Below, piece after piece: positions 37,129 through 46,910 of a stretch of 64,000 nt of DNA (its first letter is position 1; each line of letters begins with the position of its first letter). This DNA is from Candidatus Jordarchaeales archaeon. Lineage in GTDB: Archaea > Asgardarchaeota > Jordiarchaeia > Jordiarchaeales > Freyrarchaeaceae. The position numbers and the translations under genes are program-made. Location of the stretch: the NCBI GenBank assembly GCA_038889235.1, contig JAWAHN010000001.1, positions 750,852 through 814,851 on the forward strand, in the 5' to 3' direction. The notes beneath the pieces were generated by a model that did no database searches, was not told the DNA's origin, and saw only the letters and a program-made list of their open reading frames with translations.

Positions 37129-38027
37129 ATGCGCTCCTCCTTTTTTAGTTCTTTCTCCATTATTTTCTTCTTAAGTTCCATCACGAAATCTTCCTCAGTA
37201 GTCACTAAGGGGGGAATTACAGCTTTTGCAGGCTGAATCCAGTCAGCGGAAAGCCTTGCCTCTCCCAGCACTGCTGCCAATTTTTCGTATACCTCTCTTT
37301 CGAGATTTATGCAAAACTCAGAGAGCTCCCTTGCAGTAACTTTTCCAACTCTCAATTCTCTTTCCACATTAAGCGAGGAACGAAGCTCCGTTTGCGGCGG
37401 AGGACCCATCCACTTGCTAGAGAAAATTAAGAAGCCAGAAGCCTTCCCTAGTTTCTTTTCGTCAATGCTAACTTCAACACGCCAGTTCCATTCAGCAAAC
37501 CAGCTTTCGCTACTTAGCTTCTTTGCATATTCCCTAATCAGCAGTCTAAATAAGCTTCCCTCGGTTTTAACGGCCACCATCAGGTGGGTTTCACCGAGGA
37601 TCCTCGCATTATACGACGAAAGAAGGTTCCTCTCAACCTCTTGGCGCAACTCTTTCAAGTTAGCTTCAAGGGGCGAGCTGACGAGACCCCCTTCCGCAAA
37701 TCCTTCAATGCCACCCGTAGCAAAATTGTACTTTATTAAAGCACCACAATTAGGACAACTATATTCTCCAACAGTTAGAACAAATGAAACTTCAATAAAG
37801 GGGTCAAGTATTAGTTTGTAATTACACTTTGGGCATGAAACCATAATTACAACTTCATTAATTTTACTCCGCTTTTTCTCTCCTTCAACGCGTTTCTTAA
37901 CTTCGGTGTAAAGATCACCGGGAACACCTATCATTTCTAGTCCGTCAAGAAAGTGTTTTTCGTCGCTGAGGACAAAACCCTTAACCAAATTTGTAAGAGA
38001 CTGGTCGCTTATAGTCTCCTTTCCCAC
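37125..38027 (-). CDS. Zinc-ribbon protein of unknown function
   Basis: 300 residues from the GTG at 38027, chosen because GGAGGGG precedes it by 3 nt. The open frame continues 37 codons upstream with a hydrophobic, implausible leader. A zinc ribbon (CPKCNYKLIL ... CPNCGALIKY) sits at ~65-100, followed by a mixed alpha/beta region (SSYNARILGETHLMVAVKTE, FSSKWMGPPP) and a helical end. I do not recognise a family. It is convergent with the lys operon. Confidence 0.65.
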   Translation of the reverse strand: MGKETISDQSLTNLVKGFVLSDEKHFLDGLEMIGVPGDLYTEVKKRVEGEKKRSKINEVVIMVSCPKCNYKLILDPFIEVSFVLTVGEYSCPNCGALIKYNFATGGIEGFAEGGLVSSPLEANLKELRQEVERNLLSSYNARILGETHLMVAVKTEGSLFRLLIREYAKKLSSESWFAEWNWRVEVSIDEKKLGKASGFLIFSSKWMGPPPQTELRSSLNVERELRVGKVTARELSEFCINLEREVYEKLAAVLGEARLSADWIQPAKAVIPPLVTTEEDFVMELKKKIMEKELKKEERI

Positions 38028-38183
38028 AATCCCCTCCACCCTTCTCCTAATATTGCAACATCTTGCCAAAAGGAGAATAGTTGCAAAGAATATTTTAAAG
38101 ATTTCTAAGTTAACTTGAAGGATTAAAGAAGTAATCAACGAATTTCAATGTAAGTGATTATTTATAGATTTGTGGTAAAAAGA

Positions 38184-38193
38184 TTTTTAAAAG
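38184..38193 (+). promoter_or_regulatory. Probable TATA box of the pur operon
   Basis: TTTTTAAAAG after an A-rich AAAAAGA, about 50 nt before the purC ATG, in the divergent gap between the zinc-ribbon gene and purC. Confidence 0.4.
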
Positions 38194-38240
38194 AACATGT
38201 TGAAGTCCAAATGTAGAGCTGTCAGAATTGGTGGTTTACT

Positions 38241-38990
38241 ATGAAACATGACTTCTCCAAATTAGAGGTAATAGGGGAAGGAAAGACAAAAATTGTACGG
38301 AAAATGGACAACCCGGACCTAGTTTTGCTAGAATTCAAGGATACAATAACGGCACTTGATGGTGAAAAGAAGGATGTTATAATCGGGAAAGGGCATATAA
38401 ATGCCAAGATATCTAGTTTCTTCTTTGAACTCCTTTCAAGTAAGGATATTCCCACTCATTATGTGTCATTTATTGAGCCGAGATACATGGTGGTTAAGCG
38501 GCTGAAGATGCTGCCAGTAGAGGTTGTGTGTCGAAACATAGCTGCCGGAAGTTTCGCTAAGAGGTATCCTGTGGAGGTAGGTAGCCGTCTCAAGTATCCG
38601 GTGGTCGAATACTACTTAAAGGACGATGCACGCCACGATCCGATGATGAACGAAGACCACCTTGTGGTGTTGGGGATTACTCAATCCGTCGATGAGGTTA
38701 AGAAAATAAAGGAGTTGACCTTAAAGGTTAACCAGGTGCTTTCAGAGTTTCTCGACAGTAAAGGGATGACTCTTGTGGACTTTAAGTTAGAGTTCGGCGT
38801 GGACGCGAGTGGAAGCATCTATGTTGGAGACGAAATAAACGGGGATTCTATGAGATTATGGGACAAAGAGACTGGTAAATCACTTGACAAGGATGTGTAT
38901 CGAAAGGGTGGAAACTTGAGAGAAGTTTTAAAGAGGTACATTGAGTTATACAGACGGATTATTGGAACAGATCCGAAGATAGAGGTGTGA
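38241..38990 (+). CDS. purC: Phosphoribosylaminoimidazole-succinocarboxamide synthase
   Basis: 249 residues, standard length. It joins CAIR and aspartate with ATP to SAICAR. Motifs: EGKTKIVR (ATP loop), VLLEFKDTITALDGEKK, EVVCRNIAAGSFAKRY, KLEFGVD and VGDEINGDSMRLWD (metal and substrate residues). It is the first gene of the eight-gene pur operon; purS begins 3 nt after its stop. Confidence 0.96.
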   Translation: MKHDFSKLEVIGEGKTKIVRKMDNPDLVLLEFKDTITALDGEKKDVIIGKGHINAKISSFFFELLSSKDIPTHYVSFIEPRYMVVKRLKMLPVEVVCRNIAAGSFAKRYPVEVGSRLKYPVVEYYLKDDARHDPMMNEDHLVVLGITQSVDEVKKIKELTLKVNQVLSEFLDSKGMTLVDFKLEFGVDASGSIYVGDEINGDSMRLWDKETGKSLDKDVYRKGGNLREVLKRYIELYRRIIGTDPKIEV

Positions 38991-38993
38991 CCG

Positions 38994-39257
38994 TTGGGAA
39001 CATATGTGCTGGAGGTCATCGTGGAAAATAAACCTTCAGCTAAGGATCCTGAGGGGGAAACAATAATGAGAGACTTAATGCACCGCAATGGCTTTAAAAA
39101 CGTGAAAAAAGTTCGCACGGGAAAATACCTCAGAATAGAAGTTGAAGCAGAAAATAGAGAGCAGGCCAAGGATATTGTCTTCAAAATGTGCAACGACTTG
39201 AGAATATTCAACCCAGTAATCCACATCTGTAATATTAGAGAGGCAGACATCAGATGA
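38994..39257 (+). CDS. purS: FGAM synthase subunit PurS
   Basis: 87 residues, TTG start after GAGGTGTGA. PurS holds PurL and PurQ together in the three-part FGAM synthetase. Seen: [20 protein letters not shown] and the [20 protein letters not shown] segment. It overlaps purQ by 4 nt. Confidence 0.94.
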   Translation: MGTYVLEVIVENKPSAKDPEGETIMRDLMHRNGFKNVKKVRTGKYLRIEVEAENREQAKDIVFKMCNDLRIFNPVIHICNIREADIR

Positions 39258-39973
39258 AGGTAGCTGTCATACAGTTCCCGGGTTCAAACTGTGACTTGGA
39301 CACTCTCCACGTGTTACGCAATGTTATAAAGGTTGACGCCGAGCTTGTTTGGCACAAGAATTTCAACTCGAGTGCATATGACGCAGTAATTCTACCCGGA
39401 GGATTTTCCTACGGTGACGCCTTGAGGGCAGGCGTCATAGCCGCATTTAGTCCTGCTATGAAGCACGTTAAGGAAATGGCTCGAGAGGGAAAACCGGTCT
39501 TGGGAATATGTAATGGTTTCCAAATACTTGTTGAAGCGGGAATATTGCCTGGAGCATTGCTAAGAAATGATAGTCTTACATTTATATGCAAGTGGGTCTA
39601 CTTGAGACTTGAAACCAGTAGAACGGTTTTTACGCGCAAGGCAAAGGTGGGACAGGTTTTAGCGATGCCTATAGCCCACAATGAGGGAAAGTACTTCATT
39701 GACGAAAAAGGACTAAAGGAGCTGTATGAAAACGAGCAGATAGTGTTTCGATATTCTAATGATAAAGGTGAAGTAACTCCAGATGTTAATCCTAATGGAT
39801 CCCTAGACAACATAGCAGGAGTATGTAACCTCGAGGGAAACGTGCTTGGATTGATGCCTCATCCAGAAAGAGCGGCTGAAACTATTCTAAGCCCATACGG
39901 AACAGAAGATGGACGATTAATTTTTGAATCAATGGTTGAATTCCTGAGGGAAGGGAGAAGTTGCCGCTCTTAG
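39254..39973 (+). CDS. purQ: FGAM synthase glutaminase subunit PurQ
   Basis: 239 residues. Class I glutamine amidotransferase that supplies ammonia to PurL. Nucleophile Cys in [13 protein letters not shown], preceded by [14 protein letters not shown]; catalytic His and Glu in GLMPHPERA. Its end overlaps the purL start by 13 nt. Confidence 0.96.
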   Translation: MKVAVIQFPGSNCDLDTLHVLRNVIKVDAELVWHKNFNSSAYDAVILPGGFSYGDALRAGVIAAFSPAMKHVKEMAREGKPVLGICNGFQILVEAGILPGALLRNDSLTFICKWVYLRLETSRTVFTRKAKVGQVLAMPIAHNEGKYFIDEKGLKELYENEQIVFRYSNDKGEVTPDVNPNGSLDNIAGVCNLEGNVLGLMPHPERAAETILSPYGTEDGRLIFESMVEFLREGRSCRS

Positions 39974-42174
39974 GTGGGATCGAGGTAAGTCTTACAGATG
40001 AAGAAGTAGCACAGGTTAGAGAGATTTTAGGTAGAGAGCCAAACGCTGTCGAAGCAGGAATGATAGACGTCATGTGGTCTGAGCACTGTTCCTATAAATC
40101 TTCAAAAAGAGTCCTAAGAATGCTGCCGAGAAAGGGCGAAAGAGTTGTTGTTGGCCCAGGGTACGATGCAGGTGTAATAGATGTAGGAGACGGCTACGTG
40201 GCGGTTTTCAAAATAGAGTCACATAACCATCCTTCCGCACTTGATCCATACAACGGCGCAGCTACAGGCATAGGAGGGATCGTAAGAGACATACTTTGTA
40301 TGGGCGCAAGACCTATAGCATTGCTTGACTCGTTACGCTTTGGCTCGCTGAAAAGTCCTCATTCGCGATGGCTTTTGAAATACGTTGTCAAAGGTATAGC
40401 TGATTACGGTAATTGCATAGGAGTTCCAACTGTTGCTGGGGAAGTAGAGTTCGATGAGAGCTTTGAGAAAAATTGCTTAGTAAATGTGGCGTGCGTCGGT
40501 ATAGCCAAACGCGATGAGTTAGTATTAGCCAGAGCGGATAGGCCGGGAGACATAGTTTTGCTCGTAGGAGGAGCTACGGGTAGGGACGGGTTGCATGGGG
40601 TCACTTTTGCTTCAAAAACTCTGTCAGAAAAATCTGAAGAAGATAGGGCCGCAGTGCAAGTGGGCGACCCCTTCACGAAAAAACTAGTTATAGAAGCTAC
40701 TTTGGAGGCCATTAAGACAGGGTTCGTACATGGACTGAAGGATCTAGGAGGGGGAGGACTTACATGCGCTTCGTCTGAAATGGCCTACAAAGGCAGATGC
40801 GGAATGGAGATAGATGTTTCAAAGGTTCATCTTAGAGAGGAGGGAATGACCCCCTTCGAAATAATGCTCTCAGAATCCCAGGAGAGGATGCTTTTCATAG
40901 TTGATCCTGCAGGTATAGATAAAGTAACTGCAGTGATGGATAAGTACGAAGTTAAATGGAGTATTATAGGGAAAGTGATAAGGGATGAAGAAATAGTGGT
41001 TAAAAATGGTGATAAAGTCGTTGCACGTTTACCAACAAGGATTTTGGCTGATCCCCCAACTATTAAACGTAAAGCAAAGAAGCCGCAATATTTGGACAAG
41101 ATTCTAGATGTTGAAACACCGCCTATGCCATCGAACCTATCTTCAACTTTACTGAACCTTTTATCGTCAGAAAACATAGCAAGCAAAGAATGGGTTTACA
41201 GGCAATACGACCATGAGGTCGGAATTAGAAGTGTGGTGAAGTGCGGCGACGGAGATGCAGCAGTTCTAAGGATCATAGGAGAAGACAAGGGAATTGCCGT
41301 TACAAGCGATTGCAATTCCAAGCATTGCTATCTTAATCCATACCATGGAGGAGCCGGTGCTGTAGCTGAAGCTTGCAGGAACATCGTGTCAGTTGGAGCA
41401 GAGCCGGCAGCCATAGTTGATGGTCTTAACTTCGGAAACCCAGAGAAACCAGAAATCTTTTGGCAGTTCAAGGAGGCCGTGCGAGGGATAGCAGACATGT
41501 GTAAAACGCTTAATCTGCCTTGTGTAGGAGGGAATGTTAGCTTTTATAATGAGGATGAAGTGACCGGTAAAGCGGTGAAGCCTTCACCCATCATCGTTGC
41601 ATTTGGTGTCGTTGAGCCCCTAAGCAGAGTGGTGACCATGCCATTCAAAGAGGCAGGAGACGAGGTCATGATAGTAGGCAAAACGTTTAGGGAAATGGGG
41701 GGTTCAGAATACTATTATGCTATTCACGGAATTGAGGGGGGCAAACCGCCCAAAGTTAGATTTGGGTTGGAGAAGAGATCACTGAAATTTGTGATGGAAG
41801 CTACGAGGAGAGGGTTACTTAAAGCCGTTCATGACTGTTCTAAGGGCGGTATGGCGGTAGCGCTGGCAGTAATGAGCATTAAGAGTGGCTTAGGAGTTGA
41901 CGTCGACGTCGCGGCTGCTCCTGCAGAAAAGTTGCGGCTAGACGAGCTTTTATTCTCCGAGTCACATGCGAGGTTTATTATTTCAACTACCACTAAATTA
42001 GCTGAGGAGTGTTTCAAAATAGCTAAAAAATTTAGGGTTCCTCTATCTAGTATTGGTCGTGTAAATGATGATGGAAAGTTCATTCTTAAATTCAAAAATG
42101 AAAGAGTCTTGATGTGCGATGTGGACGATATGATTAATGCTTGGAAGGAGGGCTTCTCAAGGTTTATGGGGTGA
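39961..42174 (+). CDS. purL: FGAM synthase catalytic subunit PurL
   Basis: 737 residues, TTG start, the short (small) PurL form that needs PurS and PurQ. It converts FGAR to FGAM with ATP. Seen: [64 protein letters not shown] and, in the second half, [17 protein letters not shown] and [10 protein letters not shown]. Two AIRS-type halves, as expected. Confidence 0.97.
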   Translation: MPLLGGIEVSLTDEEVAQVREILGREPNAVEAGMIDVMWSEHCSYKSSKRVLRMLPRKGERVVVGPGYDAGVIDVGDGYVAVFKIESHNHPSALDPYNGAATGIGGIVRDILCMGARPIALLDSLRFGSLKSPHSRWLLKYVVKGIADYGNCIGVPTVAGEVEFDESFEKNCLVNVACVGIAKRDELVLARADRPGDIVLLVGGATGRDGLHGVTFASKTLSEKSEEDRAAVQVGDPFTKKLVIEATLEAIKTGFVHGLKDLGGGGLTCASSEMAYKGRCGMEIDVSKVHLREEGMTPFEIMLSESQERMLFIVDPAGIDKVTAVMDKYEVKWSIIGKVIRDEEIVVKNGDKVVARLPTRILADPPTIKRKAKKPQYLDKILDVETPPMPSNLSSTLLNLLSSENIASKEWVYRQYDHEVGIRSVVKCGDGDAAVLRIIGEDKGIAVTSDCNSKHCYLNPYHGGAGAVAEACRNIVSVGAEPAAIVDGLNFGNPEKPEIFWQFKEAVRGIADMCKTLNLPCVGGNVSFYNEDEVTGKAVKPSPIIVAFGVVEPLSRVVTMPFKEAGDEVMIVGKTFREMGGSEYYYAIHGIEGGKPPKVRFGLEKRSLKFVMEATRRGLLKAVHDCSKGGMAVALAVMSIKSGLGVDVDVAAAPAEKLRLDELLFSESHARFIISTTTKLAEECFKIAKKFRVPLSSIGRVNDDGKFILKFKNERVLMCDVDDMINAWKEGFSRFMG

Positions 42175-42178
42175 TTTG

Positions 42179-43603
42179 GTGATAGAGATTAAGGAAAGAT
42201 GTGGAGTGATAGCCCTTTCAGCTCCTCATAAAAGTATTCAAGTTTCAAGGTACGCTTTTGACGGGCTGATGGCACTTCAGCATAGAGGGCAGGAATCGGC
42301 AGGAATTTACGTTTTCAACGGTAAAAGCATAGAGGGCTATAAGGGTTTGGGATTAGTTAGCGAGGTGTTTTCCACAAACATTCTATCGGGCTTAATTGGC
42401 AACGTAGCTATAGGACACGTGCGGTATAGTACAACTGCGAAAAGCGATATAGAAAACGCGCAGCCATACCACTTCTCGTCGACGTATGCGAATTTTGCAT
42501 TAGCTTTCAATGGAACAATATCTAATTTTTTATCCTTGAGAAAGGAGTTAGAAGAAAAAGGCCACGTATTTACCTCCAATAGTGACACCGAAGTTATAGC
42601 CCACCTAATAGCTTCTAACCTTCTAGAAGTTGAAGATTATATGGAAGCGCTCTCACTTGCAATGACACAGCTTAAAGGAGCGTACTCCATGGTTTTACTG
42701 ACAGAAACAGGAGAAATCTATGCAGTCAGAGACCCGTTGGGGTTTAAGCCACTATGTTTAGGAGTTATACCTAAAAACGAGATATACGTTGTAGCTTCTG
42801 AAACAGCTGCCATCGACACGCTAAGCGGAGAATTTTTGAACGATGTTGCTCCTGGCGAAATCGTCAGGATATGTGAAGGCGAGGTTACCACTAAGAAGGC
42901 TGTAAGTCTCAACAGGCATGCGCGCTGTATGTTTGAGTTCGTTTACTTCTCCAGGCCTGACAGCGTATTCGACGGAATATCCATTTACAAGGCTAGGGAA
43001 AAATTAGGAAGAATTCTTTACAGACTGCATCCCGCAGAGGCCGATCTGGTTGTCCCCGTCCCGGACTCAGGGAGGTGTGCTGCAACAGGCTACTCTGAGG
43101 AGTCTGGGATACCCATAGCGGAGGGGCTAATGAAAAACAGATATGTGTGGCGGACATTCATTATGCCGACTCAATCTTACAGAGAAAACCAGGTTCGTTT
43201 GAAGTTTAACCCTGTAAAAAGTGTTGTTGAGGGGCGAGACATCGTTCTTGTCGACGACTCGATAGTGAGAGCTACAACTATTAAACGAATAGTGCATATG
43301 TTGAAAAAGGCAGGTGCCAAAAAAGTTCATGTGAGGATTAGTTGCCCGCCGATAATAGCAGCATGCTACATGGGGATAGACTTTCCAACTAGGCGTGAAC
43401 TAATCGCCGCCAACTGCACCGTAAAGGAGATATGCAACTTTATAGAGGCGGACTCGCTTGGGTACATGACAATTGACGGCTTGCTTGAAGGTATAGGTCT
43501 TCCGGAAAACGAACTTTGTCTTGCGTGCCTCAATTGTAAGTACCCGATAGAGGAGATAGATTTCGAACTTCTAGAGAAAACACTTGGAGGGGAAAGAAGG
43601 TGA
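42179..43603 (+). CDS. purF: Amidophosphoribosyltransferase, copy 1 (intact glutaminase, altered PRPP site)
   Basis: 475 residues from the GTG at 42179. First committed step of purine synthesis: PRPP plus glutamine to phosphoribosylamine. The propeptide MIEIKER precedes the Cys nucleophile in CGVIALS. The glutaminase half keeps GHVRYSTT (glutamine-binding Arg), AFNGTISN (oxyanion hole) and NSDTE. The four iron-sulfur cysteines are present (RCMFEF, AACYMGID, CLACLNC). The PRPP loop reads VDDSIVRATT instead of the usual VRGTT, and the flexible loop has RYVWRTF for RYVGRTF. Overlaps copy 2 by 4 nt. Confidence 0.92.
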   Translation: MIEIKERCGVIALSAPHKSIQVSRYAFDGLMALQHRGQESAGIYVFNGKSIEGYKGLGLVSEVFSTNILSGLIGNVAIGHVRYSTTAKSDIENAQPYHFSSTYANFALAFNGTISNFLSLRKELEEKGHVFTSNSDTEVIAHLIASNLLEVEDYMEALSLAMTQLKGAYSMVLLTETGEIYAVRDPLGFKPLCLGVIPKNEIYVVASETAAIDTLSGEFLNDVAPGEIVRICEGEVTTKKAVSLNRHARCMFEFVYFSRPDSVFDGISIYKAREKLGRILYRLHPAEADLVVPVPDSGRCAATGYSEESGIPIAEGLMKNRYVWRTFIMPTQSYRENQVRLKFNPVKSVVEGRDIVLVDDSIVRATTIKRIVHMLKKAGAKKVHVRISCPPIIAACYMGIDFPTRRELIAANCTVKEICNFIEADSLGYMTIDGLLEGIGLPENELCLACLNCKYPIEEIDFELLEKTLGGERR

Positions 43604-44949
43604 ATAGCGAAAGGTGCGGCGTCTTTGGAATATATGCTTTCGACGAGTGCTGGAATGTATCGAGGTTCATATACTATGGACTTGTCGCTCTTCAGAATAG
43701 AGGACAAGAAACTTGTGGCATGGCTGTTTTCGGCGAGAAGGGGTTGAAAGTTGTTAAAGGTAAAGGACTAGCCGAGGATTTCTTTACGGAAAAATCCTTA
43801 GAGGAAGTAAAGGGATGGGCGGGAATAGGACATGTAAGCCCTCTAGAACCCCACTGCAATGAAAACATTCAGCCTGTCTACGTTGGCGACGGTGTTAGGG
43901 TTGCTTTATGCTATAATGGAAAGATCCTCAATTATAAAGAGCTATGCGAGGGCGAAATTAAGCCTGAAGAGGACGCTGTAGCGGTAGCCAACCTTCTAGC
44001 AAAAGAGCTTAAGCACAGTGACCCATTGGAAGCGATGGAAAGTGTAATGGAAAAAATAAGAGGAGCATATTCGCTCATAGCTTTTACGGACAAAGGAGAG
44101 ATGATTGTTGCGAGAGATCCTAAAGGGATTAAACCTTTAGTTATAGGAAGTTACGGGTTCGACCACGGCGCTGTTGCTTCAGAAAGCGCGGCCATAGACG
44201 TCATAGGAGCGGACTTGAAGGCAGACGTGAAACCTGGCGAAATCTACGTATTCAATTCCTATTCTATCGATAGGAAAAGAGCCTTAAAGGACAGGGAAAG
44301 GCACTGCGCCTTCGAGTACGTCTACTTCTGTAGGCCTGACTCAATTATAAATGGAAAGTCAGTTTACGAAGTGCGCATGAAAATTGGAGAATACTTGGCA
44401 GAAGAATTTCCGGTAGATGCAGATGTCGTGATAGGGGTTCCGGAAACAGCCATACCTTTCGCTATGGCGTACTCCAACGCCACCGGAATACCCATCCACA
44501 TGGGTTTTGTGAGAAGCGGCAGAAGTATGAGAACAGCTATAAGACCAACACAGTTCGAAAGACTGGTTGGAGTGCAATTAAAGCTTAACCCAATAAAGAG
44601 TGCTATAAGGGGAAAGCGGGTAGTCCTAATAGACGATAGTGTTGTAAGAGGTACCACCACGAGAAACATAGTAAACATCATGAGGAACAAGATAGGAGCA
44701 AAAGAAGTGCATGTGAGAGTGGGAAGCTCAAGACTCATAGCTCCCTGCCCGTTCGGCGTGGAGGTCCCCGGAAAAGACGAATTGATAGCGGCTCATTTGA
44801 CAGAGGAAGAGATAAGTAAAGTAGTCGGGGCAGATACTTTCGCTTGGCTATCCCTTGAAGGTATGGTTAAAGCCATAGGGCTTCCGAAGGATAAACTTTG
44901 CATGGGGTGCTTCACTGAGGAATATCCATATTTGGAGGAAGAGACATGA
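43600..44949 (+). CDS. Amidophosphoribosyltransferase paralogue, copy 2 (degenerate glutaminase, intact PRPP loop)
   Basis: 449 residues. PurF fold throughout with N-terminal Cys (ERCGVFGI), iron-sulfur cysteines (HCAFEY, APCPFG, CMGC) and an intact PRPP loop VLIDDSVVRGTTT. The glutaminase half has lost the glutamine-binding segment: GHVSPLEP replaces GHVRYSTxG, and EEDAVAV replaces SDTE. Glutamine hydrolysis by this chain is doubtful. The KNRYVGRTF flexible loop is also rewritten (VRSGRSMRTAIRPTQ). It overlaps purF copy 1 and purD by 4 nt each, so all three are translated together. A hetero-oligomer with copy 1 is a reasonable inference. Confidence 0.85.
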   Translation: MNSERCGVFGIYAFDECWNVSRFIYYGLVALQNRGQETCGMAVFGEKGLKVVKGKGLAEDFFTEKSLEEVKGWAGIGHVSPLEPHCNENIQPVYVGDGVRVALCYNGKILNYKELCEGEIKPEEDAVAVANLLAKELKHSDPLEAMESVMEKIRGAYSLIAFTDKGEMIVARDPKGIKPLVIGSYGFDHGAVASESAAIDVIGADLKADVKPGEIYVFNSYSIDRKRALKDRERHCAFEYVYFCRPDSIINGKSVYEVRMKIGEYLAEEFPVDADVVIGVPETAIPFAMAYSNATGIPIHMGFVRSGRSMRTAIRPTQFERLVGVQLKLNPIKSAIRGKRVVLIDDSVVRGTTTRNIVNIMRNKIGAKEVHVRVGSSRLIAPCPFGVEVPGKDELIAAHLTEEEISKVVGADTFAWLSLEGMVKAIGLPKDKLCMGCFTEEYPYLEEET

Positions 44950-46421
44950 AAATCCTGTTAGTAGGGGAAGGAGCAAGGGAGCACGCGATAGCTGACGCTC
45001 TATCGAGAAGCACTTACAGCCCGCGAATATTCGCGGTAATGAAGCTCAGAAATCCAGGTATTTCTAGGATTTGCGAAGAGACAAGAGGTGAGGTTAAACT
45101 AGGCGACTCTACAGATCCCTCCTTTGTTGCTTCAATCGCAGAGCAGTTCTCAGTGGACTTTGTGTTCATAGGGCCGGAGGAGCCACAGTTCCACGGAGTT
45201 GCCGATGAGGTTGAAAATAGAGGGATTCCTTGCGTAGGCGCTAAGCGAGGTCCTTCAGAGATAGAGATGTCAAAGGCATTTATGCGCCGCCTTATGTGGA
45301 AATACAAGATACCCGGTAGGTTACGCTTTATGGCGTTCAAAAATATCGAAGACGCTGTAGCATACATTGAAGAGTACGCTGAAAGCATAGCTCTTAAACC
45401 AGCCAGACAGGCTGGAGGAAAAGGAGTTAAGGTGATCGCCGACCTGCAAGCATACTTGAAAAAAGAGAAAGAGGAAGTTAAGAAGAAACATGTTAGAAAC
45501 ATAGTAGAAGAGCACATGCGGCCGTACACCGACATTGAAGAGCGGATTTTGATAGAACAAAAGGTCGAGGGGCCCGAATACACTCTTCAATGTTTTACGG
45601 ATGGACGTGTTGTAAAACCACTTCCACTAGTGCAGGATAATAAAAACGCCTATGAGATGGATATAGGACCGGAAACAGGCGGCATGGGCAGCATTTCTGG
45701 TCCTGGAAAAACTTTGCCGTTCATTTCCGAAGAGGAGTATGAAGAATCAGTCGAGATAGTTTTTCAAACGGTGAGAGCTATAGAAAAGGAAGTTGGGGAA
45801 GCCTACAAGGGGATTATTGCCGGGCAGATGATGCTCACGGCGTTGTGGGGTCCTACAATAATAGAGTTTTATTCTCGCTTTGGAGACCCTGAAGCGGTAA
45901 ACGTGCTGCCACTACTTGAAACAGACCTCGTTGAAATTTCGGAGGCAATAATATCACAGTCGCTCAATAAGGTTAAGCTCGAATTCAGGGATTCTGCCAC
46001 TGTAGTTAAATGCGTAGCTCCGAGGGGGTATCCTAATAGGAGGGACCTCGCCAAGGGGCATCCGATCTATGTGGATGAAAGCAAAATTAAGGAAGCTGGC
46101 GGAAGAGTTTTCTATGGCTCAATAGACATAGTGAACGGTGAAATGATCACTGGGGGTTCTAGGGCTGTTGAAATTTTTGCGGAAGCAGACACAATACCAG
46201 CCGCTTCAGAGATAGCCGAGAAATGCGTCCAGTACGTGACTTTGGGGGATGGGTGGAAGCTATTCCACCGCTCCGACATAGGAACGGAAGAACTCTTGAA
46301 TGAAAGAATAGAATTAGCGAAATTGATAAGGGAGATATACCGCTATAGAAGGGAGAAGAACTTAATAGGAAGACAAATAGATTGGATTCCGAAGCGAGGA
46401 CGCATAGAATATGAATTTTAG
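44946..46421 (+). CDS. purD: Phosphoribosylamine-glycine ligase
   Basis: 491 residues, the longer archaeal form. ATP-grasp enzyme making GAR. Seen: LLVGEGAREHAIADALS, FIGPEEPQFHGVADEVE, the ATP-binding ALKPARQAGGKGVKVI, TGGMGSISGPGKTLPF and EFYSRFGDPEAVNVLPLL. Translationally coupled to the second purF copy. Confidence 0.95.
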   Translation: MKILLVGEGAREHAIADALSRSTYSPRIFAVMKLRNPGISRICEETRGEVKLGDSTDPSFVASIAEQFSVDFVFIGPEEPQFHGVADEVENRGIPCVGAKRGPSEIEMSKAFMRRLMWKYKIPGRLRFMAFKNIEDAVAYIEEYAESIALKPARQAGGKGVKVIADLQAYLKKEKEEVKKKHVRNIVEEHMRPYTDIEERILIEQKVEGPEYTLQCFTDGRVVKPLPLVQDNKNAYEMDIGPETGGMGSISGPGKTLPFISEEEYEESVEIVFQTVRAIEKEVGEAYKGIIAGQMMLTALWGPTIIEFYSRFGDPEAVNVLPLLETDLVEISEAIISQSLNKVKLEFRDSATVVKCVAPRGYPNRRDLAKGHPIYVDESKIKEAGGRVFYGSIDIVNGEMITGGSRAVEIFAEADTIPAASEIAEKCVQYVTLGDGWKLFHRSDIGTEELLNERIELAKLIREIYRYRREKNLIGRQIDWIPKRGRIEYEF

Positions 46422-46439
46422 CCGAAAGGGGGCAAATAA

Positions 46440-46838
46440 TTGGTTGACGTAGCAGTAATATTAGGAAGCGAAAGTGACATGAAGGTGGCTGAGGGAGCTA
46501 TAGAAGTCCTTTCGCAAAACGGGGTGAGCTTTGAGGTTAAAGTACTATCAGCTCACAGGAATCCAGAGGAGCTAGAGAGGTACATCAAGGAAACTGACGC
46601 AAAGATTTTCATAGGAATAGCCGGATTAGCAGCCCACCTTCCGGGATTCATCGCTTCCAGAACGGATAAACCCGTCATAGGCGTGCCCGTTAGCGCTAAA
46701 TTAGGAGGGCTCGATGCGTTACTGTCGATAGTTCAAATGCCATCTGGAGTTCCGGTTGCATGCGTAGGAATAGACAATGCCAAAAATGCCGCGTACTTGG
46801 CTCTGAGAATCTTGAAACTAGCTAAGCTCGTTCGTTAA
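46440..46838 (+). CDS. purE: 5-(carboxyamino)imidazole ribonucleotide mutase / AIR carboxylase PurE
   Basis: 132 residues, TTG start after AAAGGGGG. Seen: [26 protein letters not shown] (active-site His), [16 protein letters not shown] and [14 protein letters not shown]. No purK is present in the window, so it may be the class II type using CO2 directly. This is the last gene of the operon. purM, purN/T, purB, purP/O and purA are absent from the window. Confidence 0.94.
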   Translation: MVDVAVILGSESDMKVAEGAIEVLSQNGVSFEVKVLSAHRNPEELERYIKETDAKIFIGIAGLAAHLPGFIASRTDKPVIGVPVSAKLGGLDALLSIVQMPSGVPVACVGIDNAKNAAYLALRILKLAKLVR

Positions 46839-46910
46839 TTTCTAAATGATTTAAGCGTGGCGACGATTTTCTCATTTTACAATTTTTAAATAGTTTGTTG
46901 AGGTGGTTGT

